A DNA stretch of 64,000 nucleotides from Euonymus europaeus. Lineage: Eukaryota; Streptophyta; Magnoliopsida; Celastrales; Celastraceae. The notes beneath the pieces are model-generated. The model ran no database searches and was not told the origin of the DNA. It saw only the letters and a list, made by a program, of their open reading frames with translations. A program made the position numbers and the translations under genes. The stretch is from positions 2,864,501 to 2,928,500 of the forward strand of contig OY756958.1 in assembly GCA_963580455.1 (NCBI GenBank), read 5' to 3'. Shown here piece by piece: positions 1-13,730 of the stretch (positions are counted from its first letter, which is position 1; every line of letters begins with the position of its first letter).

Positions 1-366
1 AATGGTATTGAAATATGTTTTGTTGATGTATTATTTAATTTTTGAGTAATAGAGGTGATAATGAAAAAAGATAATATAGTCTTTTGTCTATTGTTCTCAT
101 TTAATTCCTTAATAAATTTTCATAAACCAAACATTTAAATAGAGTGTTTCTCTCACAATTCATTCATCAACTAAACACGGAATTCAAGAAATTCTCATTT
201 TCGTTTATATTCACATTCTCGTTTTCATTATCATCCCATGGCTAACCAAATATAGCACAATTCTTAAATCCTAAATCAACTTCAATCCCAGTTATTTGAC
301 TAGTCTAGAGTATTAAAAATAGAAGTACTCATATAAATCTCAATAAAGATGTCCTTACGAGATAAT

Positions 367-369
367 TGA

Positions 370-408
<39 letters not shown>
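367..408. repeat. GT/AT microsatellite
   Basis: A run of GT dinucleotides passes directly into a run of AT dinucleotides. This is a simple sequence repeat in intergenic DNA with no coding signal. It is likely length-variable. Confidence 0.9.
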
Positions 409-639
409 GTTTTTTGAGCTGACAGACACGTCTTAATGGTTGAAATACAAAGTCAAAGGAATTAGAACCTTAAGTTTCAATCATAGACACATTGTCTCAT
501 CTTTTGCTTGGAAACGCAGTGAGTAATTCAATGAACAGAATAATTAATTTCAATTATTGGGTGCACTAACCTTTTAAGTTTTGTAGTTGACTTACACCCA
601 ATCATTCCTCAATCATGATGAAGATAACTACTTGCCCTT

Positions 640-1930
640 TGATGTAAAAATACTTGCAAGCGCACAAGTGTACTGATGTAGCACAAAGTGTGAGTACAAG
701 GTCGATCCCACAGGGACAAGTTTAATCGAATAATGTACTTAACCAATAAAACCAACCACAATTTGAATACGGAAAATATTTATGATTCTTTAAAGCAATG
801 AGTAAACAGAATTTCACAAGTTGCAATGAGGAAAACCTAGGGCACAACCTTACCAAGCAATCCTATTATGAGATACAAAAGTTAAGCATTCGATAACAAT
901 TCCAATTCCAATTCAAGGGTCGATTCCTCACTCGATTATGTTATTCCATTGATCGTGGCAATAACACGTATTATCGATACCAAATTAATCCTGTTTGATC
1001 GCAGTCTTTAATTTAGTAAAAATAACTCATTACGACTAGAAGAACTAAACAACCAATCAATCCCCTAAACCCGGATCAGAGCATTCGACAATTAATCTTC
1101 TTAATTCCGATTCTACCAAAATACATAAATACGGATCGTTTATGTGATTTGGCTAGATGAGTATAATAAACAACATAATTGATGATCAAGCAATTATGTA
1201 GAAAACATACTTTGAAGTATGGCAATTAAGAACAAGAATTGAGAATTGAATCAAAAGCTCATAATATAGATCAAATCATCTCATAACATTCATGCTTGGC
1301 TAGGTCAAACCCTAGAAATATGTTTAGTTACAAACCATAATAATAAATACACAAGAAAAGGAAGAAGAAACCATATAAGATGCCAAAGGAATGAAGGAAG
1401 AAGATGAAGTTGATGTCCAGCCGTCCTTGCCTTTCTTCCCAATGTTGGAACCCCCTTTTTCTGTTTTTAAGCCTTATTTATACTCCAAGTGAGTTTCCCC
1501 AAGTAAAAAGACATAAAAACCTAGTCAACTAAGTTTTTGCTAATTCTGGAAATGAAAATCTGGTTCGAGTGCTCTTCTGGCGCTGGAGCGCTGGTAGGGC
1601 ATTTTCTTCTGCCAAGTTATGTCCTCAAAAATGCTGGATCGCTGGAAAGGCGCCGAAAGAGCATTTGTCTCTGGTTTTATGTCTTATGGAGTGCTGGAGC
1701 ACCAGTAGGGCGCTGAAAGAGCGTTTTCCACTGATTTTTAGCCAAATATGCTCCAATTCAATCACAACTCCACTTCAACCATCCTACATACAAAACACAC
1801 AAAATCTCAAAGTATCAACTCAATCTTAACACAAAATAATATAAATATGTACAAACATATACATATAAATGTGGTATAAAATACACACATCAAATACCCC
1901 CACACTTATTTATTTCTCGTCCCGGAGAAA
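640..1930. mobile_element. Probable decayed retrotransposon-related repeat
   Basis: The left part holds the phrase GGTCGATCCCACAGGGAC (about 700-717) after a stretch on 'tacttgcaagcgcacaag'. The right part holds 'aatacccccacactt' followed by 'ctcgtccc' (about 1893-1922). This pair of phrases recurs together in plant LTR-element-related repeats, as I recall. Between them are only AT-rich sequence and, at about 1568-1740, three loosely repeated GC-rich segments built on 'gctggagcgctggtagggc'. No credible protein is encoded; the 86-residue ORF here has low-complexity composition. The element borders are not defined. Confidence 0.4.
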
Positions 1931-2320
1931 AATAACTAAATGACAGAAAATAGACAAGTTTCATGCCTCCATTAATCTCAGAAATTTAACCCACAAAATC
2001 GCATCCATAGATAATTAACAAAAATTGCACAAAAGAAGCATAGACAAAAACAGAATCAACTCACCAACACATCCATCTCAAGTACATACCAGTCACTCAT
2101 CACATAACTCTTAGCTTCAACTTCAAATCTCACCGGAATGTCACTAAAAAACAAATCACACTTGAAGTTCAGTATAATAAAACTCTTTCATGTATGTGGA
2201 TCGAATAAGATAACTGGAGAATATGAAAGTCCACATACAAATGATTATGACAGATTGCTAAGAGAGATATAAATATGTACAAACATATGCATATAAATGT
2301 GGTATAAAATACACACATCA
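1839..2320. repeat. Pair of 54-bp direct repeats (1839-1892 and 2267-2320)
   Basis: Two 54-bp copies beginning 'atataaatatgtacaaacat' and ending 'aatacacacatca' differ at a single base (acat versus gcat). They lie 374 bp apart. The second copy lies just upstream of the TATA-like 'ctatataaag' (about 2340) of the peroxidase pseudogene. They may be a duplication made by an insertion, or short terminal repeats of a small element at 1839-2320. Confidence 0.8.
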
Positions 2321-2396
2321 CCCTTCATGTATTCCTTCCTATATAAAGGGTTTGTGTGCTGCTACTATTTCCATCCAGCCAAAAAATTCATACAAG

Positions 2397-3863
<1,467 letters not shown>

Positions 3864-4083
3864 TCGATCAATGTTTTATAAATTTGTTCTTAATAATGAA
3901 ATTCTGATCCTTAAGGACACAGAGTCTACTGCTGTTGAATATGAAAGAGAAGAAATTTTATTACATTGTAATCAAGAGAATGATGCTGCTACGTGAGAAG
4001 GTATATGCACAATTTTCAGACCAACAAAAGATGAGTTGCAAGAGATTTAAATTGTCAGGGGAACGCGAAATAGTTGTGCACTT

Positions 4084-7000
4084 TCAGATTCTCAATGACA
4101 TGATTTCAAGAGCCTCCCTTGTTTGTCCAAGTATGTTGAACACTGTGGCTGCAATGTGAGATGGGGTGAGACCGGCTTCAGCCAACTGGTCAGCTGGTGA
4201 TCCGTGCTCGATATATCTATCAGGTAGAACAAGTGGTCTCCACTGCAACACGAATTTTAAAACCGGAAACCAGGGTTAATATTCACAGTCTAATGATTCT
4301 TGATTTGGAGATACTTTATGGCAGTATTAATCTCAACAAGAAGATTAGTTCCAGTTTTGAAATTTTTAAGCAACCTCGAGCCGTCCGTTGAATGGGTTCT
4401 AACCATAAACTATGTAATAAAAGGTAAAGAAATAAAAAAAAATCTCAGAGTGATTAAGTTTGTGCTATAAATAACATATGAAGGCTGACTTGCAATCATA
4501 CCTTTAATTTGCCATCGAGAAGACCATCAAGAGCCATGAACTGAGCAACATGAGATCCAAAGCCACCAATTGATCCTTCTTCTACTGTAATCAAGAATTC
4601 GTGTGATTTTGCTAGGCTGCGAATAAGGGCATGGTCCAATGGCTTGCAGAATCGTGCATCTGCAACAGTTAACTTCAAGCCATGAGGTTCAACAAGGGAG
4701 GCAGCAGCTAAACAGCTCTGAACTGCTGTCCCGTAACCCAATAATGCCACTCTCTCCCCTTCAATCAATATCCTTCCCTTCCCAACCTGTACAAAATTAT
4801 CAAATAGGTCATTCAGAGGTCCATAGAGCAAGCAAGCTGGATGAATACCTTTACAGTAAAGACTAAATTGAGCTTTACCTCAAGTGGAATCCCTTTGTTT
4901 CCTGGGGGAAGCTGAACGCCTACTCCGTTACCTCTTGGATATCGGAAACAACTAGGCCGATCATTTATGGCAGCAGCGGTAGCAACCATGTTAAAAAGCT
5001 CTGCCTCATCAGCAGCAGCCATCACAACCATATTAGGAAGGCATGCCATGAAAGTGACGTCAAACGACCCACAATGTGTTGGACCATCTGAACCGACCAG
5101 TCCGGCTCTGTCCATTGCAAATCTTACAGGCAGCTTCTGTAGGTCCACATCATGTACCACCTACAATAAGTGGAAAGAACACATTCTTGATAGAACACTT
5201 TTTTCAAAGATATATTAATGCATTCAACTGGAAGTCTGGAACAAGAGGAAGGAAAAAAGCTATTGACTTGCCTGGTCATATGCTCTCTGCAAGAAGGATG
5301 AGTATATTGCACAAAAAGGCTTGATGCCTTCACATGCCAATCCTGCAGCAAAAGTAACGGCATGCTGCTCCGCTATGCCTACATCAAAGCATCTTGTGGG
5401 GAACTGGCGAAGGAAAAGATTCAATCCTGTTCCACCACCCATTGCAGCATGGATTGCCACGATATCTTTATCAGCCTCTGCTTCAGCAATCAAAGCCTCG
5501 GCAAAATAAGTCGTGTAAGATTGTGTAGGCAGGGTGGCTTTCAACTGCTTTCCAGTAGCTGGATCAAACTTTGCTACTCCTGAAAAGGGAAACCAAGTGT
5601 CAGTTCTCCTTCCTATTACATCTTGACTGTGTGTCAAAGTCGAGTGATTTATGAATCCCAGAGACCACAATAATGACATTCCAATAACCAATGTAAGTAG
5701 TCAATTAATTTGTTTCCTTTATCCTAGATTTCATAGAAATAAAGTCAAAATTTTTAAGTCTGCATTCCCCTCAATAACAGACATTTTTTAATTTGATAGT
5801 ACCATGATACTTGTCAGCAGCCCTCTCTGCATATGGATATCCACGACCTTTTTCCGTGACAACATGTATTAAGACTGGACCTGTCGTCTTTGTACTCTTC
5901 ACCTCTTTGAGAACGGAAACAAGATCATCAATGTTGTGACCATCAACAGGACCAATATAATAAAGACCAAGCTCTTCAAACAATGTAGAGCCAGAACCAC
6001 TGATCATCCCTCGAGCATATACATCAACTTTAGCTGCCAGTTCATGCATCGGTCCACCTATTTGTTTGGTAACTCCCTGCAAGAAACTCATTATCAATAA
6101 AACCAGAACACATTGCAGGATGAGAGTGTTTGCATACAGACTTCCATGAAGCATTCTTACCTTTGCAACCTCTCTCAGTTCTCGAAGAGGCCTGTTTGAT
6201 TGCAGCCTACTGAGAGCACTGCTCAAAGCTCCTACTGGTGGAATGGGCCCATCAAGAGTAGCTGTGGGCAAAGAAACCTGCTTGTTGTCATTAAGGATGA
6301 CAATCATATCAGTATCCAGGTACCCTGCATTATTCATGGCTTCATAAGCTTGTCCCGCTGTCATGGCACCATCACCTATTACTGCTATAACATTGTTCTT
6401 CCCACCTTTTAAATCCCTTCCCACAGCCATCCCTGATCAACCAAAAACCCGTAATCAGTATAAAATATTCTGGAATATACAGAATCTAGGCAGGCTGCAT
6501 TTATTTTAGTCAAAGATAGTTTGAAAATATTAATTACAACAATTTGGATCGACAACCAACTAAGCACTAGAGCATTATGGTTTTTGGATACAGTATCTGT
6601 CATAAAAATCTCATGCATAAAGGAAACTCATCGGCAGTAAAATCAAACCTAATTTAAAGCAGTTCCCAACAAAGGCCTTAATGTAGAAAAGACCAACAGA
6701 GTCACCATGTTGTAAACTCATATGCTAAACTAATAAATTGGAAAGGAGAAGCTTCCTATTACCTAAGCCGGCAGAGATGCTAGTGGAGCTGTGACCAGCA
6801 CCAAAGCTATCATATTCACTCTCGGAGCGCTTCGTGAATCCGGACAATCCATTTGTCTGTCTCATTGTGCTCATCTTATCCCTTCTTCCAGTAAGGATTT
6901 TGTGGGGGTAAGTCTGTAATACGATACTAGCAAAATCATAAAAAGAACAACTAAATCATCCAAAATTTCCGTTCTGCTACTTTATGCTCGTCTCTTTACA

Positions 7001-7901
7001 TAAGCTACAATAAATGAAAATTTGAAGATTGCATCAGAACCTGATGGCCAACATCCCATAGTATCTTGTCTTTAGGGCAATTGAACACATAATGAAGTGC
7101 CACAGTGAGCTCCACGACACCAAGGCTGGAGCCTAAATGACCCCCAGTTTTGGAGACATTAAATATGACATCGGAACGCAGCTCATCTGCAAGTTGTTTC
7201 AGCTCCTATAGCAATAATTATACTCTATATGAGGAATCACAGATTATAACTAAGCACACATAATCATACATCATACATCATACATGTAGGGTCTTAGTTG
7301 AGTACCTTCATAGATAGATTCTTCATGTGAATTGGATAGTTAACGGTGTCCAAGAGGGGTGTTGGTGGTTTTTGGGACTGATACTCTCCCATTTCTGACA
7401 GTGATGCACAAACCCCTTTTGGCCTTTTCCCCGCCTGTAACTAAAAAGAAGAAAGTTGTCAAATTTTGTCTCGTTTGGAAAGTGAAACTTGGCAAAACTG
7501 AAAATATTCCAACTCCAATTTGTAAAGAATGAAAACAATATCTTGCAGGCTCTTTCTCAATGTTAAAAAGCCGTTAACGAGGTACGGGCTAAATATTCTA
7601 TGAAATAAAAACTCAGATTCATCGAACTTGGACACAGAGAAGTTCAGTTGCGTGGGTGTCAAAAAATTTCCATGTTTGACAGTAGGAACAAAACCCATTC
7701 AGTTTAGGCAAATGGGGATTCTTACATAAGTACAGATTGCCAGAACAGATAGACATTCCAAACCTGATTGAGTCTGCACAGAGACTGGAAGAACGGATCG
7801 GTTCCAAATAACAAACGAGAAGATAAAGAACCAGTCTTCTGAGAATCTAAAACGCCTGCCTTGTTGATATGAGCAGGGAATGAAAATGCACAGAGAGCCA
7901 T
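4084..7901 (-). CDS. DXS1: 1-deoxy-D-xylulose-5-phosphate synthase, class I
   Basis: Condenses pyruvate and glyceraldehyde 3-phosphate, with thiamine diphosphate, to DXP. This is the committed, often rate-limiting step of the plastid MEP isoprenoid pathway. Ten exons on the minus strand: 7764-7901, 7306-7434, 7041-7205, 6763-6913, 6161-6432, 5803-6076, 5272-5579, 4879-5160, 4502-4786, 4084-4242; together 720 residues, the normal length. Residues 1 to about 55 look like a chloroplast transit peptide (Ser-rich, few acidic residues). [18 protein letters not shown] (from residue 214) is the thiamine-diphosphate/Mg site; [10 protein letters not shown] supplies an active-site His; VGIAEQH (443-449) holds the catalytic Glu447. 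Close resemblance throughout to housekeeping DXS1 proteins places it in class I. All introns are GT-AG except intron 7 (5161-5271), which begins GC. No stops or frameshifts. Confidence 0.96.
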
Positions 7902-8063
7902 TACAGATCACCAACAGCAGCACCAACAAAGAAAGTAAAGTACGGATTGGCAAATGCAGAGATATTGAAGAAAATGAAAAAGTTGATACTCTTCGTCCAC
8001 CAACAGTACTGGTGATAGTGGTGAAGAAGTTGAAAAGAGAGAATTCTGCATACCAATGTGGCC

Positions 8064-8071
8064 ATTATATA
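8064..8071 (-). promoter_or_regulatory. Candidate TATA box of DXS
   Basis: The minus strand reads TATATAAT about 165 bp upstream of the DXS ATG, which would leave a 5'UTR of roughly 130 bp. Position and sequence fit a plant TATA box. No transcript data are available to confirm it. Confidence 0.4.
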
Positions 8072-8072
8072 C

Positions 8073-8562
8073 TTCCATTATAGTCCAGATATGGTATGCT
8101 AGAACACTATGTTTCTGACATCATGACTCTCATTGGGCCACGTCATCAGAAATCCCAAACGGATAGCTTGGTGGATGGATAGATTCTCATAGTAACATTA
8201 ATTTATGAAAAATGATAACGCGGCTTCGAGAAAAGGATGAAAAAAAGTGCATTAGCATTTGAAAAAATTATATTAAAATACATATTTTAAATTTAAAAAT
8301 TAGGTGAGAAAATATTTAACACGAGAATAAATATTATTTTGTGCTCTAGCCTCTAATCAGCAAGCATATAATCAGCATATAATTAAGATCAAAGGTGAAA
8401 AGGATGCGATAACATTCAATTTATGGTAGTCTCATATCTTAAGTGCCTAACTTTGATTTGAGAAAATTTCCCATTTCCAAAAAGTCAGTCCAGTATATTG
8501 GAAACAAACCAAATTGAAAGAGACAACCCATTAGTTTGCTAGGTTTAGCTGACCACGGCAAT
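8073..8562. other. Intergenic DNA, nothing recognised
   Basis: AT-rich sequence upstream of DXS with no convincing ORF, RNA gene or repeat that I can see. The first 200 bp probably contain the DXS promoter. Confidence 0.5.
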
Positions 8563-8676
8563 AAAACAGAGGGCCATCCACTCATTCTTCCTGTATAGAG
8601 TGTCAACAGGACTAAGTAGAAAACAGAGGGCCATCCACTGATTCTTCCTATATAGAGTGTCGACAGGACTGAGTAG
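8563..8676. repeat. 57-bp tandem duplication
   Basis: Two adjacent copies of a 57-bp unit containing 'cagagggccatccact' and 'agagtgtc..acaggact' differ at a few positions. The ORF running over it on the minus strand is periodic only because of the duplication and resembles no protein. Confidence 0.8.
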
Positions 8677-8961
8677 GGGTGTGTCACCTCGAAGAACAGA
8701 ATGACGAACACATTACAAGCATCAAATAGTAGGGATGACAAAAATTCCTGTGCGCCCTTCGACTTGTGAAGACTTGAAATTCAGGTTTGGGACAGATAGG
8801 GTATGATAATGTCATACCTGATCCCGAATCCAACCCAAATTATTATGTAATATTTTATCATACATACATACATAAATATATGTTTTATAGATATAATACA
8901 TATATTATAATAATTATGTGTAGTATTGCCCACACACATATATAGTCGTATGTATAGAATG

Positions 8962-10211
8962 TGTAACACCCCGAACTTTCGGATAACATGATGCAATAAA
9001 TGTCATACGATAGGTGATGTCATGTGTGACATAAGCTTATTCGGAATATTTTTCTTAAAAATTCTATAAGGAAATAAAAATTACGGGCACTAGAATTATC
9101 GGAGACGGAGCTAAAACGGAGTAAATATGAATTTTGGAGGATTAAAATGGAATAGGGTTTAGTTAAATAAACAATGGCAAAGCTGAAAATACAGCTAGGG
9201 TTATGTGTAATAAGACATGAAGTAGGAGTGCTGAATGGTAAATGACATGAAATCAAATAAATAAATAAAAGAAAAGAAAAGGAGGCACGAAAATCGAGGT
9301 AGACCAGAAAACAAAACCTAGACGCTTCACCGTCCAGGGGCGGCGACGGAAGGCGGGTTTTCCTGAACAACGACGAACGGAGATCGGAAAGACAGGAGGA
9401 GAACGACCATGACGCGAGGAAGCCAAAGCCATCGGTTTCGGACGGAAAGGTGGAGTGGAAGGCCGTCAATGGAGGAGATGAACCACGCGGTGACCGTGGG
9501 TTTTGAACAGCGATTCCTGCTCGTCCGGCCACCGTTCAGGTACCCGTTGCCACCAGTAGACTCACCGTCGCGTTTCCTACCCACAGAGGTCGGTCGTGAC
9601 CACCACTGCACCACCAACGGTGGCGACCCGGTAAAACAACCCAACGGGTCTGTTAGACCCGTTTGTGGGAGGAAGAGGGGCAACCGGGTCTTCCTGACCC
9701 GGTTGACAATTATGTTAATTAATTAATCTTAATTATAATGATAAATGTTAATTGTATTGATAAAAGAAATTAACAAAAAAATAAAAAATATTAATAAAGG
9801 ATTATGAATATTACATGGGTTTTAGGACCACCACTTAACTTTTAAATTAATTAACAAGAAATAATAAGAATAAATATTAATGGCTTTAGGTGTTATTATG
9901 AATTTCAAGCATCGATTTTGATAGTTTAAAATATCGAGAAATTACGGGGGCACATTAAAGTAAGTAATACTCACCTGTCTCACGGAATTGCATGCTGAAT
10001 GATTGTTAATTTTATAATTTCTGTATTTGTATGTGTATGTATATGTATAAGGTATGTATATATATATATATTTATATATGTTAGTATGATTAATTTGTGT
10101 AATGAGATTGATATTGTTATAATAATAATTGTATGGACTCTGTTAATTATAGACATCAACTTGATTGTGGTGATTTTGGTACTGATTGATTATGAACTGT
10201 CATGAAATGAA

Positions 10212-10248
<37 letters not shown>

Positions 10249-11101
10249 TGAGGCTGAACTGACAATGATAAGTTATTTGTGAATGGTGAACTGTTATGTG
10301 ATGTTATCTAGATATGACAGTTAATGGTTGTATTTCATGAAACATAACATATCATGGCATACATGACACATGCATTTAAGGAAAATGAAAGGAAAATGTT
10401 TTTACGAACCGGGTACTACTGCTACAGGGAGAGTATATGGAAATGTTAAAGTTGAGGTTTATAGGAAAGGAAATTGGTACCGGAAATGAAAATAGAAATG
10501 TATTTTGACTGAAAAGTGTTCTTTGGTAGAATACTTAATATAAGGAAATCCCGACCGGTTGCTCTGTAGCAGTGTATCTGGGTTAAGGGCCCGAGTACTG
10601 GAAAAATGATTTAAATGGCTGATTGTCTTCTAATGATGATGTTCATGTGCACTCATGCATAAGTATTACTTGCTGGGCCTCGGCTCACTATGTTCCGTGA
10701 TACAAGTACGAAATCCTTTGATGGTTTTGCTGATATAGGAGTTGATGGCGCCGCGGATCTATGAAAAGGATGCTCATGTGCGGAAGTTAGGTTTTGATGG
10801 TCTACGACAAGAATATTAAATTGTATTTAAACTTGAAGGCTGTTGATAGTGTTTCAGATTATCGTGACTAAACAAAAGTTCACAAAATGAGTTCAAGAAA
10901 TATGCATTGCATGTTATTGATTTAATTACCGTTATGATGTTATGATTATTAAATGCTCATCGGAATTAGGATACTGGATTTGAGCTGTTAAATGAGTTTA
11001 GTTAATTAGAGGTAGATGATGATGCTTAGCTAAATTTATTCTATCATTAATTGAGTTCGTTTTATATATAGAATTAGGGTTTCGTAGGACGGGGCGTTAC
11101 A
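8962..11101. mobile_element. Solo LTR, Ty3/gypsy type (2,140 bp)
   Basis: Starts TGTAACACCCCG and ends CGGGGCGTTACA, a near-perfect inverted terminal pair with the TG...CA termini of an LTR. It is flanked by the 5-bp direct repeat GAATG (8957-8961 and 11102-11106), the target duplication made by an integrase. No gag-pol, primer-binding site or second LTR is present, so this is most simply a solo LTR left by recombination between the two LTRs of a full element. Ends of this form and an LTR of about 2 kb are typical of plant Ty3/gypsy chromoviruses (Tekay/Del-like), as I recall. Inside are two TA-rich microsatellites (about 10055-10079 and 10214-10243). ORFs at 9020-9726 are low-complexity and unlikely to be genes. 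Confidence 0.85.
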
Positions 11102-11106
11102 GAATG

Positions 11107-12084
11107 TATAGATATAGTTTCTATATATAGTATTATAGTTAAATGTGTAGTATGATAACATATAATACCAATAAAAGAGAGACCAAATAAATTAGCAAGC
11201 TCATTAACACTATTACAATACCGTGATACACCCCTCTCAAATTTTAATATTTGATTAAGCGTTTCTTTGGTAGAAATTATATCTCACAGAATATAAATTG
11301 TGTAGAAAGTAATGTCTGATTATGTCTAAGAATATGTCCGACAGAATATAAACAGGAGTAAATGCTCTACCAAAAAGACGCTAAGAGTTTATTGAAAATG
11401 ATAAAAAGAAAACAGGCAACTCAATTTGGGGTCGAGTTTGCGAGTTTGCGGTCAGATAGGTGTGTTACTCGGCCACATCGAGTTCTAGGTTTGGAGATTC
11501 CCTGAACCCCAAATTTTGGGGATTGGGGCGGAGATGGGTTCAGCATACCCCTATCAAATAGATAGAAACTAGCACCATCAGCTTCCCCATGCCCTCCTCT
11601 GCTAAGCATATCTATTTCCCAATTGACGTACGTTTTCAGAATCAAACACAAATATATTTCGGTTACTTACTCAAACATGGTTAACCTTTCAATCCGCGAG
11701 AGAAAATTCAAGGCCTAGTTGAAAGGACTTCATGTGAATGATAAGAAACTTGCATACAATTCCATGCACACACATCACAATATATTAAAAAGATAAAAAA
11801 TGAGTTTCAGAGCAGAACAGAGCAATATATTTCAAAGAACACAAGGTCTCTTGAATAACGTGTATCATCATCAACGCCTCTACGATTCATGCAATCTACT
11901 AAAGCTCAAGAAGATAGGCTATTCAGAAGGTCATAAACGCAAGAGAAGAAAACAAAAAAGATAAAAAGTTTTTCAGCTCTATGCCATTCCAATATGTCTA
12001 TGCAAAATAGAAACTACAACGCTGATCCAATAAACTGAATGATATAAAAAAAAAAAAAACTGACAATACAGAATGGCATCCCAA
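11107..12084. other. Intergenic DNA
   Basis: AT-rich region between the solo LTR and the 3' end of the L33 gene. The last 100-200 bp are probably L33 3'UTR. A GC-richer patch at about 11430-11600 holds a short minus-strand ORF without recognisable domains, which I regard as chance. Confidence 0.5.
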
Positions 12085-12261
12085 TCACTTCATTTTCGCC
12101 TCTGTAAACAGAACATGGCGATTCACACGAGGATCATACTTGCGAAACTCAAGCTTATCCAAAACCCTCTTAGAACTCTTCCTCTTGACATAGAAGAAGC
12201 CAGTCCCAGCAGCTGACACAAGTCGGATGAACATGAAAGTCTTTTTCTTCTTGTCACCCAT
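12085..12261 (-). CDS. Ribosomal protein bL33 family, probably mitochondrial
   Basis: Encodes 58 residues beginning MGDKKKKTFMFIRLVSAAGT and ending HVLFTEAKMK in a single coding exon. This is the bacterial-type L33 (bL33), a small RNA-binding protein of the large ribosomal subunit. The sequence matches the short nuclear-encoded plant forms (Arabidopsis At5g18790 and At3g06320, from memory) rather than the longer plastid L33, so a mitochondrial ribosome is likely. No cleavable presequence is visible, as is usual for this group. The ATG sits three bases after a splice acceptor (TATCAG at about 12264-12269), and a donor GTGAGT lies near 13180, so a 5'UTR intron of about 0.9 kb is predicted. The TAGGGTTT telo-box (minus strand, 13216-13223) in the leader is common in ribosomal-protein genes. 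Confidence 0.93.
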   Translation of the reverse strand: MGDKKKKTFMFIRLVSAAGTGFFYVKRKSSKRVLDKLEFRKYDPRVNRHVLFTEAKMK

Positions 12262-12264
12262 TGC

Positions 12265-13183
12265 TGATATTTAAGAAAGAAAAACTAAATCAAGTAGGCA
12301 CAAAGTTAGTGCTTCTAAATCTAACAAAGCAGGTTTAAGCTCCATAACAAATACAAAGAAATAGTATGCTGGTTGTGTGTGCATTTGACCAACTTGTATA
12401 GTATTGTTTCATGGGAAGTAAGAAAATTTCCAATACCATGTCAACCAGGGCATAGGTGGCCACCCTGAAAGCCGCAGCAGATAAAAATGTCTTTCGACCC
12501 CTTCACCCATAAGCAACCCACTAGTTTTCTCCTTCCCCAAAAAGAGAGATATAAGAGCTAGGGCAAGCAAGGAAAAGTTTTTCGACAATAACAACGGATC
12601 TTGTTGAATATTAAACTATACATCTCACACCTTGCGAAAAACCATTATCATTTACAGCCACACATGGCCCAAAAACATTCAAAGGCTTATATATCTCATT
12701 CTGTTTTAACTATGTCAGATGTGTATGGGATATCATAGGATATATAGAGCTGAGATCTTTAACCCTACTATAGGAGAAAACTAAGAATTTCCCTTCATGG
12801 TTTCATGTCTTGTTCTTCAAGATATGACCAATAAACAAAATCAAAAAAGCCGTAGACAATCGACAGCATATTCAGTTTTGACATAAGTTTCCTTTCACAT
12901 AGTCACAACTCATCATTTTATCGTTCGATTAACTACAGAAAACTAAATGAAATGGAAAACTAAGCCTGAACACAAGGTATAATAACAAGGGCAAGGAGGA
13001 AAAAATGAATTAATTCAAAATAAAACCAACTCAGACGATGTTTCATTTGTCACAATAACACTTTCGCTTTCAAAAATGAATCAAATGAATAAGACTGTAC
13101 TTGTGGAGCAGAAACAGATACAGTGTACATCTTTCAGTATGAAGAATTATAAATTAAATATAAAGAATTCAGACTCACTTCGT
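12265..13183 (-). other. Predicted 5'UTR intron of the L33 gene
   Basis: Between a donor matching GTGAGT (minus strand, about 13180) and an acceptor TATCAG just before the start codon. The interval has no coding potential and is AT-rich, as plant introns are. The leader exon would lie at about 13184-13262. Confidence 0.6.
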
Positions 13184-13215
13184 CAAATCTTCTTCGTCGC
13201 AGTCGATAACGTAGT

Positions 13216-13223
13216 AAACCCTA
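13216..13223 (-). promoter_or_regulatory. Telo-box (AAACCCTA on plus)
   Basis: An exact AAACCCTA, in the predicted first non-coding exon or promoter of the L33 gene. Telo-boxes are a known element of plant ribosomal-protein and translation-related promoters. A second exact copy lies at 39698-39705 in the leader of the SCL28-like gene. Confidence 0.55.
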
Positions 13224-13388
13224 GAGACTGAAATGAGACGAGACACGAAGAAGAGGTGAACCGAGACGACGATGGAACATAAATACCCTCGTAAGACCTT
13301 TTATTCTCCAATTTATTTATTTTCACTTTACCGGACCGGGAGGGTTATTTTGGTAATCTGTTTATCTTAAAATAACCGGAGGAGCACA

Positions 13389-13397
13389 TTCGCCGGT
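13389..13397. repeat. Target site duplication of MULE A, left copy
   Basis: TTCGCCGGT immediately precedes the GGGAATTTT terminus of element A. An identical 9-mer follows the element at 30564-30572. A 9-bp duplication is characteristic of Mutator-superfamily insertion. Confidence 0.95.
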
Positions 13398-13515
13398 GGG
13401 AATTTTGGAGAAATGATCCCATCCGTAAAGATTTTTGGAGAAATGACCCTGTCCAAAAATTTCAGCAATTATGACCTTTTTAATGCGTTAAAGTACCGAA
13501 ATGCCCTTATACTAA
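13398..13515 (+). repeat. Left TIR of MULE A
   Basis: Begins GGGAATTTTGGAGAAATGAT and contains the unit TTTTGGAGAAATGA twice, 32 bp apart. It is related to the right end (30455-30563, inverted) and to both ends of element B. The match to its own right partner is strong over the first 20 bases and patchier inward, with phrases such as 'atgacc' conserved. Confidence 0.85.
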
Positions 13516-13730
13516 GGACACGTCTTTTCCCACTGGTTTATTTAATTTGAAACAAAAACCCAAAAGACACCTGCAAGACCTTTGTTGAAACTCTTCAAAT
13601 TTTGGAGGCTAGAAAGCGGAAGAACTCCCAGATTGCAATCGGCAAGTATTTCCGACTACCAACGAGGTGAGTTTGAGGCCCCAGAATAATTTGTTGTGTC
13701 TGTTATAAACTGTTGAGAGTTGTTCATTAT

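Noticed and set aside
9020..9726. Overlapping ORFs of 170, 118 and 105 residues
   Set aside because: They lie inside the solo LTR on both strands, have low-complexity composition and resemble no protein.
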